Under the pieces are notes generated by a model. The model had not been told where the DNA came from and did no database searches. It was given only the letters and a program-made list of their open reading frames with translations. Made by a program: the position numbers and the translations under genes. Positions 45,490-45,568 of a stretch of 45,568 nt of DNA are shown one piece after another (the first letter of the stretch is position 1; each line of letters starts with the position of its first letter). The stretch covers positions 1 through 45,568 of the forward strand of contig CANFGS010000016.1 in assembly GCA_947446595.1 (NCBI GenBank), read 5' to 3'. This DNA is from Neisseriaceae bacterium. Its GTDB lineage: Bacteria; Pseudomonadota; Gammaproteobacteria; Burkholderiales; UBA11063.

Positions 45490-45568
45490 ATGTATAGAAT
45501 TACAGGTCAACCAATTAATTTAAGATATATTGCAACATCAATAAAGCAAGACATTCAATTATCGGAGC
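45490..45568 (+). CDS. Start of an unidentified gene (cut by the window edge)
   Basis: An open frame of 26 codons runs from the ATG at 45490 to the end of the window: MYRITGQPINLRYIATSIKQ followed by DIQLSE. AGGAG lies seven bases before the ATG, so the start is well supported. No signal peptide is visible and I recognise no family from so short a piece. The 85 bases upstream are AT-rich and probably hold its promoter. Confidence 0.6.
   Translation, partial: MYRITGQPINLRYIATSIKQDIQLSE

Noticed and set aside
1-45568. A dedicated defence, toxin or biosynthetic system
   Set aside because: Nearly all genes are recognisable housekeeping genes in common operons; the few unknowns are scattered and do not form a system beyond the repeat family and the small His-rich pair.

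Overview
The window is a stretch of chromosome from an AT-rich Gram-negative bacterium, most likely a betaproteobacterium of the order Neisseriales with unusually low GC. The evidence is a 16-stranded-type porin with a Neisseria-like start and C-terminal Phe, heptose LPS genes (waaF, gmhB), dapA followed by bamC, the order glyS-gmhB-plsC, a TadA with an N-terminal extension like that of Neisseria, and dispersed ATCCC/GGGAT mini-palindromes that recall the neisserial dRS3 type. The lineage call is inferred from protein character and gene order; no search was run.

Layout. Positions 1-409 hold the end of an IS5-like element with an internally deleted transposase. Positions 481-4586 (minus) carry a lytic transglycosylase, an archaeal/eukaryal-type prolyl-tRNA synthetase and a KimA-like APC permease. 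rpsU and rsmI follow on the plus strand. A minus-strand block (5951-12897) reads CNNM/CorC-like protein, pilD, coaE, asmA-like, then dapA and bamC. A major porin is at 12982-14313. The plus-strand run ftsE-ftsX-queA-ubiE-ubiJ-ubiB-RNB ribonuclease (14501-21990) joins division, tRNA modification and ubiquinone synthesis. Next come a peroxiredoxin with a Cys-rich N-terminus, two tiny His/Lys-rich exported proteins, greA and a small outer-membrane barrel protein. The minus-strand genes from 24658 to 30958 are the BAX-inhibitor-like gene, uvrB and udk, the DUF47-pit phosphate uptake pair, and waaF. acnA is plus. rppH-hemE-unknown-ung form a tight minus operon, diverging from glyS-gmhB-plsC-rsmE-ABC transporter-ispB. 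The right end holds tadA, a gamma carbonic anhydrase and the start of an unidentified gene.

Most of the window is ordinary core genome in compact operons with 1-4 bp overlaps. No CRISPR array, defence island, prophage or tRNA/rRNA gene was seen, and no gap longer than about 250 bases lacks an explanation. The main unexplained structure is a family of palindromic repeats in six clusters (5842-5935, 18424-18574, 22021-22130, 33764-33987, 43885-44036, 44758-44830). They fill four of the five convergent gene junctions and also interrupt the ubi operon. One of their units shows paired base changes that keep a hairpin intact. Other points of interest are the His-rich exported pair next to the Cys-rich peroxiredoxin and the frequent use of extended -10 promoters of the form TGnTATAAT.
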